A DNA stretch of 64,000 nt, taken from positions 48,247,212 through 48,311,211 of the forward strand of contig CM046451.1 in assembly GCA_025506515.1 (NCBI GenBank), read 5' to 3'. Shown piece by piece: positions 55,661 through 64,000 of this stretch; position 1 is the first letter of the stretch; every line of letters begins with the position of its first letter. The notes under the pieces are model-generated. The model was not told the DNA's origin and did not search any database. It was given only the letters and a program-made list of their open reading frames with translations. Made by a program: the position numbers and the translations under genes. The DNA comes from Flaveria trinervia (Eukaryota; Streptophyta; Magnoliopsida; Asterales; Asteraceae).

Positions 55661-56621
55661 CTAAGTTCCACATCCGGTATCCAATACCCATGTGTTAGAG
55701 GATATTAAATTTAGATCAATATGAATCATGAAAATTGTACATGAGGTTTGCCCGGTATCCCTCTTTGCTTGCAACTCTTTGAGTTGGACTGGGCACTTTC
55801 TTGCCCAATGTCCAATCTCCCCACACTTAAAGCATGGGTCATTCGAAGCAACCTTTTGCTTCTTCTCCGCTGGTTCTGGTGGTGGCGCTCTTACCACTCC
55901 CTTTCCTTTTCCCTAACATGCCCTTTACCCTTGACAACATTTGCCTTGGGTGCGGGGTGAGGCCTCTTCTTGTGAGAACAGGTAAAACCCTTTTACCCAT
56001 GGCCACCTCGGCAGTTTTGAGCATAGAGTGAAGCTCACTTATGTTCTTGTTTCCCCTGTTCATGTTATAGTTCATGACAAAGTTGTCAAACCTTTTTCAT
56101 AAAGAGTTGAGGATGAAATCCGTAGCCAACTCTTTCGAGATGGGACAATTTAGCCTTTCGAGGCGGTCGATGTGGCTTTTCATCTTAAGTACATAAGACG
56201 AAACAGATTGGGTGTCATCCATACGACACGCATGGAGTGCCCAAACTGTTTTGAAGCGCTCAACCCGTGCTTGTTGTTGGAACGTGTCTTTCAACCGGGT
56301 TATCATGTCGTATGCTCCATGATGTTCATACTCCTTTTGGAGATCTGGAGTCATACTTGCCAACATGAGGCAGGATACTTGGATGGAGTCCTCAGTGTAT
56401 TTTACCCAATTATTGTAGGCCTCCACATCATCCTTACTAGGTTGATCGGGAATCGGATTGACTAATATGTATGATCGTTTCTCTTGCTTGAGAACAATTC
56501 TCAAGTTTCAAAACCAATCAATAAAGTTATTATGGTTTAGACGCTCCTTTTGGAGAATGGTCCTTAGTGATAGTGAGTGAGTGGACGGGATTTCATTGTT
56601 TTCATTATTGTTGGTGGCCAT
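55661..56621 (-). pseudogene. Gag and CCHC region of C
   Basis: The ATG is at 56619-56621. The first part reads LRTILQKERLNHNNFIDW before a stop; 56504-56097 then carries YTEDSIQVSCLMLASMTPDL, AYDMITRLKDTFQQQARVER and LERLNCPISKELATDFILN. Further frames hold ISELHSMLKTAEVAMGKRVL, and 55897-55661 has an intact knuckle CFKCGEIGHWARKC followed by WVLDTGCGT of protease. Stops and shifts make it a pseudogene. Confidence 0.8.
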
Positions 56622-56935
56622 CTACAAAATATAGCAAAGTTCAATTTTAGTAATTTTGATATTGTCCATATTCTAATATATAAAACCCCTTTTTAAGTGT
56701 CTTACACAATTTTAAATTTCTAGAATCCAACGTTACATTTAAATAGTGGTTAGGTGACCTTTATCCCATTATTTAAATTAACAAGGTAGTCAACGTTTTG
56801 ACAATTTCAACCCTTTGCAACTTCTAGGGTATGGGATCGACTTTAAAAGATCATATGTATAGTTGGCTTGTTTATCCCATCATCACCTTTGTAAACCATA
56901 TTGTAGGTGATCCATTTAATATGGTTTGCAAATCA
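56622..56935 (-). repeat. Truncated leader of C
   Basis: It matches the first ~310 bp upstream of gag in E and D, including one GTTAGGTGACCTTTATCCC at 56749. It stops at 56935 after ACCCTATTTG, where gag sequence of D begins. Confidence 0.7.
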
Positions 56936-56942
56936 AGTTACC

Positions 56943-57617
56943 CTATTTGTTGTTTCCACCTTCATTAATGGTGAGAACGGGTAAAACCCTTTTACCCATG
57001 GCCGCCTCGGCCGTTTTGAGCATTGAGTGAAGCTCACCAATGCTTTTATCCCAAGCATTCATGTTGTAGTTCAACACGAATGACTCGAACCTCTTGGTAA
57101 GGCCATTGAGGATTAAATCCGTGGCCAATTCCTTCGAGACGGGACAATTAAGCCTCTCGAGGCGATCAATGTGACTTTTCATCTTAAGTACATAAGATGA
57201 AACAGATTGGTTGTCGTCCATACGACATGCATGGAGTGCTCGAACCGTTTCGAAACGCTCAACCCTCGCTTGCTGTTGGAACGTTTCCTTCAGCTGGGTT
57301 ATCATGTCATAATCCCCGTGGTGTTCATACTCCTTTTGGAGATCCGGAGTCATGCTTGCTAGCATGAGACAAGACACTTGGACGGAGTCCTCAGTGTACT
57401 TTAGCCAATCATTGAAGGCCTCCTCATCATCCTCGCTAGGTTGATCGGGGATAGGGTCGTCTAAAACGTACGATCGTCTCTCTTGCTTGAGAACAATTCT
57501 CAAGTTTCGATACCAATCGATGAAGTTGTTATGATTTAGATGTTCCTTTTGGAGGATCGCTCGTAAAGATTGGTTGGACGCGGATGAGTTATCGGAATTA
57601 TCATTATAAGAGGCCAT
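56943..57617 (-). CDS. Gag N-terminal part of D
   Basis: 224 codons without a stop: MASYNDNSDNSSASNQSLRA, LQKEHLNHNNFIDWYRNLRI, DDPIPDQPSEDDEEAFNDWL, RVERFETVRALHACRMDDNQ, LNGLTKRFESFVLNYNMNAW and GKRVLPVLTINEGGNNK. It is the best preserved gag of this family in the window and lacks the frameshift seen in E. It ends at the junction with C at ~56936, so the CCHC knuckle is missing. The start agrees with those of C and E. The product, if made, would be a truncated capsid protein. Confidence 0.78.
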   Translation of the reverse strand: MASYNDNSDNSSASNQSLRAILQKEHLNHNNFIDWYRNLRIVLKQERRSYVLDDPIPDQPSEDDEEAFNDWLKYTEDSVQVSCLMLASMTPDLQKEYEHHGDYDMITQLKETFQQQARVERFETVRALHACRMDDNQSVSSYVLKMKSHIDRLERLNCPVSKELATDLILNGLTKRFESFVLNYNMNAWDKSIGELHSMLKTAEAAMGKRVLPVLTINEGGNNK

Positions 57618-59046
57618 CTACAAAATTTAACAAAGTTTTATTTAGTATTTTCGATATTGTCAATTTTAATAATTAATGCCTATTAAGGACAATTATATAT
57701 TAAAATCTAGAACCCAACATTACATTTAAATTGTGGTTAGGTGACCTTTATCCCATGATTTAAATTAATAAGGTGGTCAACGATTGACGGTTGCAACCAT
57801 TTGCAACTTCTAGAGGTATGGGATCGACTCTTGAACATCATATGTAAAGTCGGCATGTAAATCCCATCAACACCATTTGGAAACCACATTCTAGGTGATC
57901 CATTTAACATGGTTTGCAAATCAAGACATCCTACTTACACCCACGTGTGAGCTTGCCAAAACAAATGGTTAGGTGACCTTTATCCCATAAGTAATGCATT
58001 TTCACCTCAAATCACAAGTTCCCTCAAAATGGTTAGGTGACCTTTATCCCATTAAGAGTTCCCAAGTGACTCAAGTGTTGTGTAAAAGGACGGTGTTGAT
58101 CTCGTTTTGAATATTTAGAGGTCTCAAAATAGAAGTTAGAAAACTCTATGTACTTGTATTTGCATGCTTTCAATACAAGGTACCCTATGGTCCTTTGATT
58201 AAAACCAATTTTAATCATTAAAATCATTAAACCATTTTAATAACTTTTATTTGCCTTTAAGAACCATCAATTTTCAGATTGTTATGTTTATAAATTAGTT
58301 TGTCATGCATGTCAAAACATCAACCAAACAATCAAACAATAAACAATCAACCAAGCATAAATCATAAACAACCATATATGCATAACCATAGCTACTATTG
58401 TGACCACACTTGTTTGCCATCACAAGTGTGGTCATTTGGTCTTTCCTAGGGTTGAATGAAACACAAAATTTAAAGTCTTTATAGACCCCACTTGAACTTG
58501 CATCCATATGCTCCAAGTCATTCTCTTGTGTCTCCCTCTTGTGCTTCCTCCTAGTGCAACTCCATATACAAAATTTATATCCTAATACAAATTTTCTAAT
58601 AAAGGAATTGCACTTAATCTATCTATTACATTTCAAATGAATGAATAAATAAATTACATCTCAAAGAAAAACACAAAAGAATAATATTACAACCCAAATG
58701 TAAAACAACCAAAACAACCATCCATTCCAAACCAAATCAACATAGGGTCATGGCTAGGTTATGCACATAATCAACATCCAACATATCATTAAAATAAAGT
58801 GATGAATCCCCACAAAACCCATGAATTTTCAGCCAACATAAACTGAAAATTTTGGGTTTAGATGTTGTCCAAACAACACAACAAAACAACATATGTATAT
58901 ATCTTTCAAGATTTAACTATAAGCATGTATAATATGACCTTGAAAGATGGGATTCAACAAAACAGAAAGATAACAGCCCCAAACCGGTTTATATCCATCC
59001 TTTAAAACCAATTTTAAAGAACAAAACTAGCAAGACATCCACATAA
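57618..59046 (-). repeat. D leader with three GTTAGGTGACC motifs
   Basis: Copies of GTTAGGTGACCTTTATCCC lie at 57736, 57968 and 58032, in the same spacing pattern as in E. The remaining ~1 kb is AT-rich and gene-free, ending in ACATAACCGGCTC at the PBS. Confidence 0.72.
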
Positions 59047-59062
59047 CCGGCTCATGATGCCA
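59047..59062 (-). promoter_or_regulatory. PBS-like site of D
   Basis: The minus strand reads TGGCATCATGAGCCGG one base from the LTR end; Y has TGGCATCTAGAGCCGG. Both resemble TGGTATCAGAGCC with changes. Confidence 0.55.
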
Positions 59063-59063
59063 T

Positions 59064-59999
59064 TGATGGGTTTGCAAGAACATGAAACGAAGTTTAACCA
59101 TTTAAACTTTTCATAAAACGCAGCGGATATATATATAACTTTTAAACACTTTTAAAGCTGAAAAACCATGTTCATAGATGTCCATATAAGTGTAAGAAGC
59201 AAACCCATTAACCAAAGGATCATTTATGTGAATAATCAAGCTAAGAACATAAAGAAACGAACATAAAATCACAGCTACATAGAGCTGTGAATTCATCTAC
59301 CTTTCTGCAGAAAAACGACCAAAGAAAAGGGGTGAAAAATGCTTGTGAATCCGGCCAAGAGTCCAAAGAAGGCCTCCTCAAGCTTGTATACCCCAAGCTT
59401 GTATTCAAACACCCTTCTTGTTAGGGAGAACACCACAAATCAGCTCTCAAAGAAGACTCTTTTCTGCCCAATCTTCCGAAAATTTGAGAGAGAAAGAGAG
59501 AGAGAGCTGAATGCTAGAGAGGAAATGATAGTTGTGTGTGTAACTAGTTAAGCCCCTTGTATTTTCAAGGACACAAAGGTCCAATAGCAATGCAAGAGGG
59601 GCGGCCAACATCTTTTAAAATTGAGAGTTCCCTCTCAATTTTTATAACACAATAAAATGTTAACTAGCCACTTAACTAGATATATTATTTATACAACTAA
59701 CCCATTTAATTGTATAATATATATATACACTACCATTATTAATTTGTAATGTTATTCAACTAATTTAAATAGCATTACAAATAATATTATTGAACAAAAT
59801 ATCCTAATAAATTGTCCATCTTATTTGCAACTAGTTTAGAAAACCCATTTTCTAAATTGGTGTTAATATTCAATTATATCATGTAATTGAATATTAATAG
59901 GTGTTTGTTAAGCTTGTTGTTGGGTATAACCCGACTTGGATCATAACGTACTAACCACATCAATATTCTAAGTGTCTTGGGCACACACAGAATCTTACA
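59064..59999 (-). repeat. 5' LTR of D
   Basis: 936 bp; the plus strand runs TGATGGGTTTGC to CAGAATCTTACA. It has family landmarks GTTTAACCATTTAAACTT and GGATCATAACGTACTAACC. The length agrees with the 934-935 bp of Y and the solo LTR. Confidence 0.78.
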
Positions 60000-60132
60000 G
60001 ATTAAACCTTGAAACATAAGGGATTCATATATCCACACAAAACAGCTCCTAATGGGTTGAAAACGTCCATGAAAACTAACTTTTCAAGACCTTTTGAAGC
60101 ACATATTCCACATAACCGGCTCTAGATGCCAT
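60000..60132 (-). other. Start of Y leader with PBS-like site
   Basis: 133 bp next to the Y LTR, ending at the D LTR. It includes TGGCATCTAGAGCCGG (minus strand, 60116-60131). Confidence 0.6.
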
Positions 60133-61066
60133 TGTTGGGTTTTGTCACATGAAAAACAAGCTAGTTTAACCATTTAAACTTGAAAAATCGTAGTGGAATA
60201 TAGGTTTAACCTATGGTTAGTAATCTGAAATTTTCACCTTTTAAAACATAAACAAAACCCAAGAATAAGGATCACATAAATATATGTGAAATAGTGTGCT
60301 ATCAAACCATAAAACAACCATAGGGTGTTCATAGATACAACTTTTCTTGCACAAGATGTTGTAGAGGTATAAGATGAAGAAGATGATGTTTTTGAGTAGC
60401 TAGCCTTCAAAGGAGAAGACCTCAAGCTTGTATACCCACAAGCCCTTCCAAACACCAAGTTTGTTAGGGAGCGCAACACCAAAGAACTCTCTTTCTTAGC
60501 TCCTCAATAATCCGAAATATTCAGCCCTTTCTTTTACAAAATCTGAAATTTTCAGCCATTTTTTGAGAGAGTTCTTGCTTGAGTAAGAGTTAGAGAGAAG
60601 TGTGAAATGAAAGAAGAGTGCAGAGTGGTGAAAGAGTTGCTTGGACCAGGACACAAACGGAGTCCCAATGCTCTTTTGGGCGGCCGAAACCCCTCTTGAA
60701 AATGGGTTCCCCCCATTTTCAACATTTTATAAAATTTACACTCTTAACCCATTACTTTATAAAATTAAAACTTTTTTAATTTTATAACATTAACACACTT
60801 TATTTGTTATTATTTAACTTACTTAAATAATGAAACAAATAATATTTCATGAACAAATTTTCCATATAATGTTGTTCTTTTACAAAAGCAAGGTTTTAGA
60901 AAACCCTTTTTTTCTAAATTGGTGTCAGTATTTATCTGTATGATCTTATCAACAAATAAACATATATTGGTGTTTGTTTAGCTTGTTATTGGGTATGACT
61001 CAACTTGGATCATAGCGTACTAAACACATCAATCTTGTATGTGTCTTGGGCATACAAGATCCAACA
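60133..61066 (-). mobile_element. 5' LTR of Copia element Y
   Basis: 934 bp; the plus strand runs TGTTGGGTTTTGTC to CAAGATCCAACA. It is the reverse complement of the solo LTR at 25195-26129 and closely similar to it. Y's body to the left was replaced by D and C. Confidence 0.82.
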
Positions 61067-62169
61067 TAACTTTTGCATGAACGCATGCATTTTCTTTTTG
61101 TTTTGTTTTTAAGTTTTAAGAAAGTAATTTAAGATAGTAAAAATCTATATAGACTTAATCAAAAAATTTTAATTACTCTCCCTAAAGTTTATATCCATAT
61201 TTGTATAGAAACTTTAAAGAATTAAAAACCTTTTGAATATAATCTTGATTATTAATGATGAAGAGAAGTAAATCTTTTGTTGGGATCATATCAATCTTCC
61301 ATTACACATGTGCATCCTTTATGATAAAATGCACATGTTTATGAACTTAATGATTGAAGGTATGTTTGTCCTCTTAAACTCATACCAGGTTGATATTTTG
61401 ATGCAAGTGATATCCATCATGTTTTTGGTTGATTTAATTATTCAACATGTATCTCACACACAAAAGCATGGAATGATCAACCATCCTTATACAATGCATG
61501 GTAGAACTTTTTCAGAACATTCCTTACCAGGTTACTGAAGTTATGAGACCTCATTTTCACCGATCCTCATTGCGATTATTTTACTTTGATCCTTTTCATG
61601 ATAATCCACATTGGATTCTTTTCACTTCACTTTGGAACGTGATCCATGATTGGATTCTTTTATTCATTCACTTGGAATGTATTGGTTTTCTTGATTCATC
61701 AAATTTGGATGTGTTCCTCATTGGGAATCTTTTGGATCAGTACATCTGCACTATGTGCTTGTTTCATCAGGTCTTCGCTCAGCAAAACAAAGATGAAACT
61801 TGATGTAGGTGAAAGAGATTCATAAAGTATCACTACCTAGTGTGTTTAGGTTACCACACACATATGCACTCAGATAAGCTAATACATACTTGTACTTTGG
61901 GATGAGTGTTTCACCATTGAATAAGATTTTAATTCATCATTGCATATATCTTCTGTTCAAAGTTGGGCCTACCAACATATCTAGTAAGTCATAACAGTCT
62001 CTCAAATTTTTAAAATAAGCATAGTGAATGATATAACGACTGTAATTATATCATTTCCCATTATATTCTTTTCTTCATCAAAATTGACTTCTTTTTGTGT
62101 TTTTCTAATGTTTTTGAAAAGTTTTTGATGTTTTAATTTGTTTTACTCAAGGTTAATCATGCCAATTGA
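61067..62169 (-). other. Gene-free region after RNase H remnant
   Basis: About 1.1 kb without recognisable coding. 61560-61740 repeats GATCC and CACATTGGATTCTTTTCA-like phrases, loosely reminiscent of a motif array. It may be the spacer between RNase H and the ORF3 of B (inference). Open frames on the plus strand here (61308-61803) show no known motif. Confidence 0.4.
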
Positions 62170-62640
62170 TTGAACTAGGAATTCAAACCAGCAGGGTAAA
62201 ATGCCTTAGTAAATAAATCAGCCAACTGATTTTCAGTGGGTACTTGAATCAATTTGATTAACCCCTTTTCAACACGGTCTCTCAAAAGAGATATCTAATT
62301 TCATTGTGTTTTGTTTTTGAGTGCTGAACTGGATTATTTGTAATGGAAACAGTTGTTGTGTTGTCAATGTGAATTGGTGTGTGCAAGAAGTTAAAACATA
62401 ATCAAGCATCTAGTTTTGAATCCAGAGAACTTGAGAGCAACAAGCTCATGTTGCAATATACCAGCTTCTGCAGTTGAGACAGATATGTTTGTCTGCTTCT
62501 TGCACTATTAGGAGACCAGTATGTGACCAAAAAATTGACAACCGCCACAAGTGGATTTCCTATTGAAGTTACATTCTCCATAATCACTGTCAGTGAAGGC
62601 ATAGAGATTGAAGTTGTTGATACACTTATGTACCTAGATC
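62170..62640 (-). pseudogene. SIRE-type RNase H remnant
   Basis: The minus strand reads INNFNLYAFTDSDYGECNFN, KSTCGGCQFFGHILVS, SLDSKLDA, TPIHIDNTTTVSITNNPVQH, VEKGLIKLIQVPTENQLADL and FTKAF in more than one frame with stops. This is the C-terminal half of a Copia RNase H similar to F's (DSDYGGCN, IHIDNNSAISITENP). It is cut at ~62640-62659 by the X2 LTR. It may be the lost upstream part of B. Confidence 0.75.
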
Positions 62641-62659
62641 CTGATCTCAATATATTATG

Positions 62660-63171
62660 TGTTAAATGTCTTGCACTTGTGTAATAATGGGTACTTAATG
62701 AAATGATAATGTTTGGTTGTGATTTATAATGTCTATTATTTCATTAATGAGTTGTGTAAGGCATATTGACCAGATTATATAGGTTTATGAGTGTTTGAAT
62801 TGATGTGCATAATGTTATAATAATGAAAACATTCAAAATTGGTTAAGTGAAGTTCTCATGCGTCCAACTGGACCATGCGCCCAAACGGTGGCCATGCGTC
62901 CGAATGGCCATGCGACAGAGTGTCCATGCGCCTAAATAGTCCATACGCCCGCAGACGTACCCTAGCCATCCAGAAGCCTCTAAGTTCATACTCCAAGTCC
63001 ATAGAACGCTATAGATCGACTACTAATCGATTCTTGACATTAGATTCAATTTATTATTGTGTCTACATGCATTCTCACTGATTGGATCACCAATCAAATA
63101 GGATTCCACACTATTTGGTTTGGTTTAACACGTTGATCAGTTGTGTTTTGTTCAAATACCAGATCCTAACA
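62660..63171 (+). repeat. 5' LTR of Copia element X2
   Basis: About 512 bp, TGTTAAATG to CCTAACA. The R/U5 side matches X1 closely (CTCACTGATTGGATC, CCAATCAAATAGGATTCC). The U3 array differs: CATGCG(C/T)CC motifs at 62855-62950 instead of TCAGTCG palindromes. The ~60 bp with the X1 TATA box is missing. Confidence 0.8.
62855..62950 (+). repeat. CATGCGCC array in X2 LTR
   Basis: Six copies of CATGCG(C/T)CC or close variants at 14-20 bp steps. Phrases such as CCATGCGCCTAAATAGTCC and CATGCGTCCGAAT are nearly the same as in the G1 Gypsy LTR (16860-16990). Confidence 0.75.
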
Positions 63172-63173
63172 AG

Positions 63174-63185
63174 TGGTATCAGAGC
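63174..63185 (+). promoter_or_regulatory. Primer-binding site of X2
   Basis: TGGTATCAGAGC two bases after the LTR end. Confidence 0.92.
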
Positions 63186-63663
63186 TTTGGCTCTTGATTA
63201 TGTGTTGATTCAATAGTTTTGATACAAAACATGTGTTTTTTCATCAATAACGCAATCTTTTTGTGTCTAACGGAGTCTTAGACGTTTCCTGACCTAAAAG
63301 TTTAATTTTTCCGGCATACGGCGATTAGGGTTTGATAAAGTTCGAGTTTTTACGGCCAAAACACGTTTAACCGTCGAATTATCAAACTTCAGCAAGTTCA
63401 GTCGCACAATTGGGTCAATCGCACGACTGAGTTCCTTCACATTCTCGAACCGCACGATTGGACTCATTCGTACGCTCATTCGTACGATTGAGAACCTCAT
63501 TCGGACTATTCAGCCATATTAGTTCATTCGGCCGATTGATTCATCTGCATTTATTCAGTCGCACGATTGAACCATCACCATTTGTTCAATCGCCCGAATA
63601 AGTCCAATCGCATACCTTCATTCGCATACATGTGCAGTTTGTTAAATGGTAAAGTTAAGTGTA
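63186..63663 (+). repeat. X2 leader with CGCACGATTGA-type array
   Basis: After GCTCTTGATTATGTGTTGATTC, shared with X1, a motif array at 63390-63640 holds a dozen copies of TTCAGTCGCACGATTGA and TTCATTCGTACG variants. It is the counterpart of the X1 leader array. Confidence 0.72.
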
Positions 63664-64000
63664 ATGGAGGACCAGTTTTTAACATACACAGCAAGTAGAG
63701 ATACTCGTATCCAGAATGTACTGTTGTTGGAGAATGAAGTGGGAATTCACAATAAACCCCCCAAGCTTATAACGTTAGACCACTACCCACAATGGAAGCA
63801 ACATTTTGAAATCTACTTAAATGGAGTAGATACAAATCTGTGGGAGGCAATAGAGTCGGGGTACAGCATGCCCATAGGAGCAGATGGAGTTAAGCTTACT
63901 GTAAGTGGAATGTCAGATGCTCAGAAGGTCAAACACAATGCTGAGAAGAAAGTATACGCTTTGCTCACTCAGTCTATTCCGAAGGATATCTTCCATCAGT
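63664..64000 (+). CDS. Copia gag N-terminus of X2 (cut by window edge)
   Basis: An ATG at 63664 opens 112 codons without a stop to the window edge: MEDQFLTYTASRDTRIQN, NKPPKLITLDHYPQWKQHFE, NGVDTNLWEAIESGYSM and KKVYALLTQSIPKDIFHQ. The WKQHFEIYL and LWEAIESG motifs are typical of Copia gag capsid domains. It follows the PBS by ~480 bp, like X1. The gene would make the particle protein. Nothing in the visible part is broken, so this is the best candidate for an intact reading frame, but the LTR promoter region seems reduced. Confidence 0.85.
   Translation, partial: MEDQFLTYTASRDTRIQNVLLLENEVGIHNKPPKLITLDHYPQWKQHFEIYLNGVDTNLWEAIESGYSMPIGADGVKLTVSGMSDAQKVKHNAEKKVYALLTQSIPKDIFHQ

Larger units (their letters stand above)
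56936..59999 (-). mobile_element. D: 5' end of a Copia element, pol absent
   Basis: On the minus strand: LTR (59999-59064), PBS-like site, ~1.4-kb leader and the first 224 codons of gag, then an abrupt join to the C leader. To the right lies the leader of Y, so D appears inserted there. D and C could be parts of one recombinant element, because C lacks an LTR and D lacks pol. Confidence 0.7.

Noticed and set aside
61308..61803. Plus-strand frames near 61.3-61.8 kb as a possible host gene
   Set aside because: Short, His/Phe-rich, without a known domain, and antisense to the noncoding side of an RNase H remnant.

Overview
This window is plant nuclear DNA made almost entirely of nested LTR retrotransposons. 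I see no convincing host gene. The plant assignment rests on Ty1/Copia elements of the SIRE (Maximus) type, a Ty3/Gypsy chromovirus-like element whose LTR begins TGTAACACCC, primer-binding sites of the TGGTATCAGAGC type, and TATA-bearing LTRs. The make-up resembles large repeat-rich eudicot genomes, perhaps Asteraceae; that family guess is inference only.

Layout. 1-1215 (plus 8343-8369) is the 5' end of a minus-strand Copia element, X1, running off the left edge. Its LTR is interrupted by S1 (1216-8337, TSD ATACC), a SIRE-type deletion derivative that lost gag to mid-RT but kept RNase H and a long downstream ORF. 8396-10720 is a satellite array with a ~617-bp unit. 10721-16742 is a minus-strand SIRE-type element, F. 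16743-24908 is a plus-strand Gypsy element, G1, with a truncated 5' LTR. 24909-27707 is older Gypsy LTR debris split by a Copia solo LTR (25195-26129, TSD TCAGC). 28349-40426 is the 3' part of another minus-strand SIRE-like element, B, interrupted by a minus-strand Copia element E (30675-39154) that carries a copy of B sequence inside it. 40427-41250 is a minus-strand Gypsy LTR fragment. 41251-56935 is a minus-strand Copia element, C, split by the full-length 12.6-kb SIRE-type element S2 (41322-53905, TSD CAAAC). 56936-59999 is the 5' end of a sibling, D, inserted in the leader of Y (60000-61066). 61067-62640 holds a SIRE RNase H remnant, possibly the upstream part of B. 62660-64000 is the 5' end of X2, the same family as X1, running off the right edge.

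How the parts work together. The full-length SIRE-type plan seen in S2 is LTR, PBS, gag, protease, integrase, RT, RNase H, a motif-rich spacer, a TATA box, a ~1,100-codon downstream ORF, a polypurine tract and the 3' LTR. Every coding region examined over most of its length is broken by stops or frameshifts, except the gag ends at the window edges and the truncated gag of D. Most in-frame stops look like C-to-T or G-to-A changes, as expected of methylated, silenced elements.

The most interesting pattern is regulatory. Several families carry their own array of short, often palindromic motifs just upstream of an LTR TATA box. In the SIRE-type elements the same motif recurs upstream of a second, internal TATA box before the downstream ORF. 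One motif (CATGCGCC type) is shared by a Gypsy LTR and a Copia LTR, while two copies of one Copia family carry different motifs there. This suggests exchangeable cis-regulatory arrays and a separately transcribed ORF3. All calls were made by eye; no search or alignment was run.
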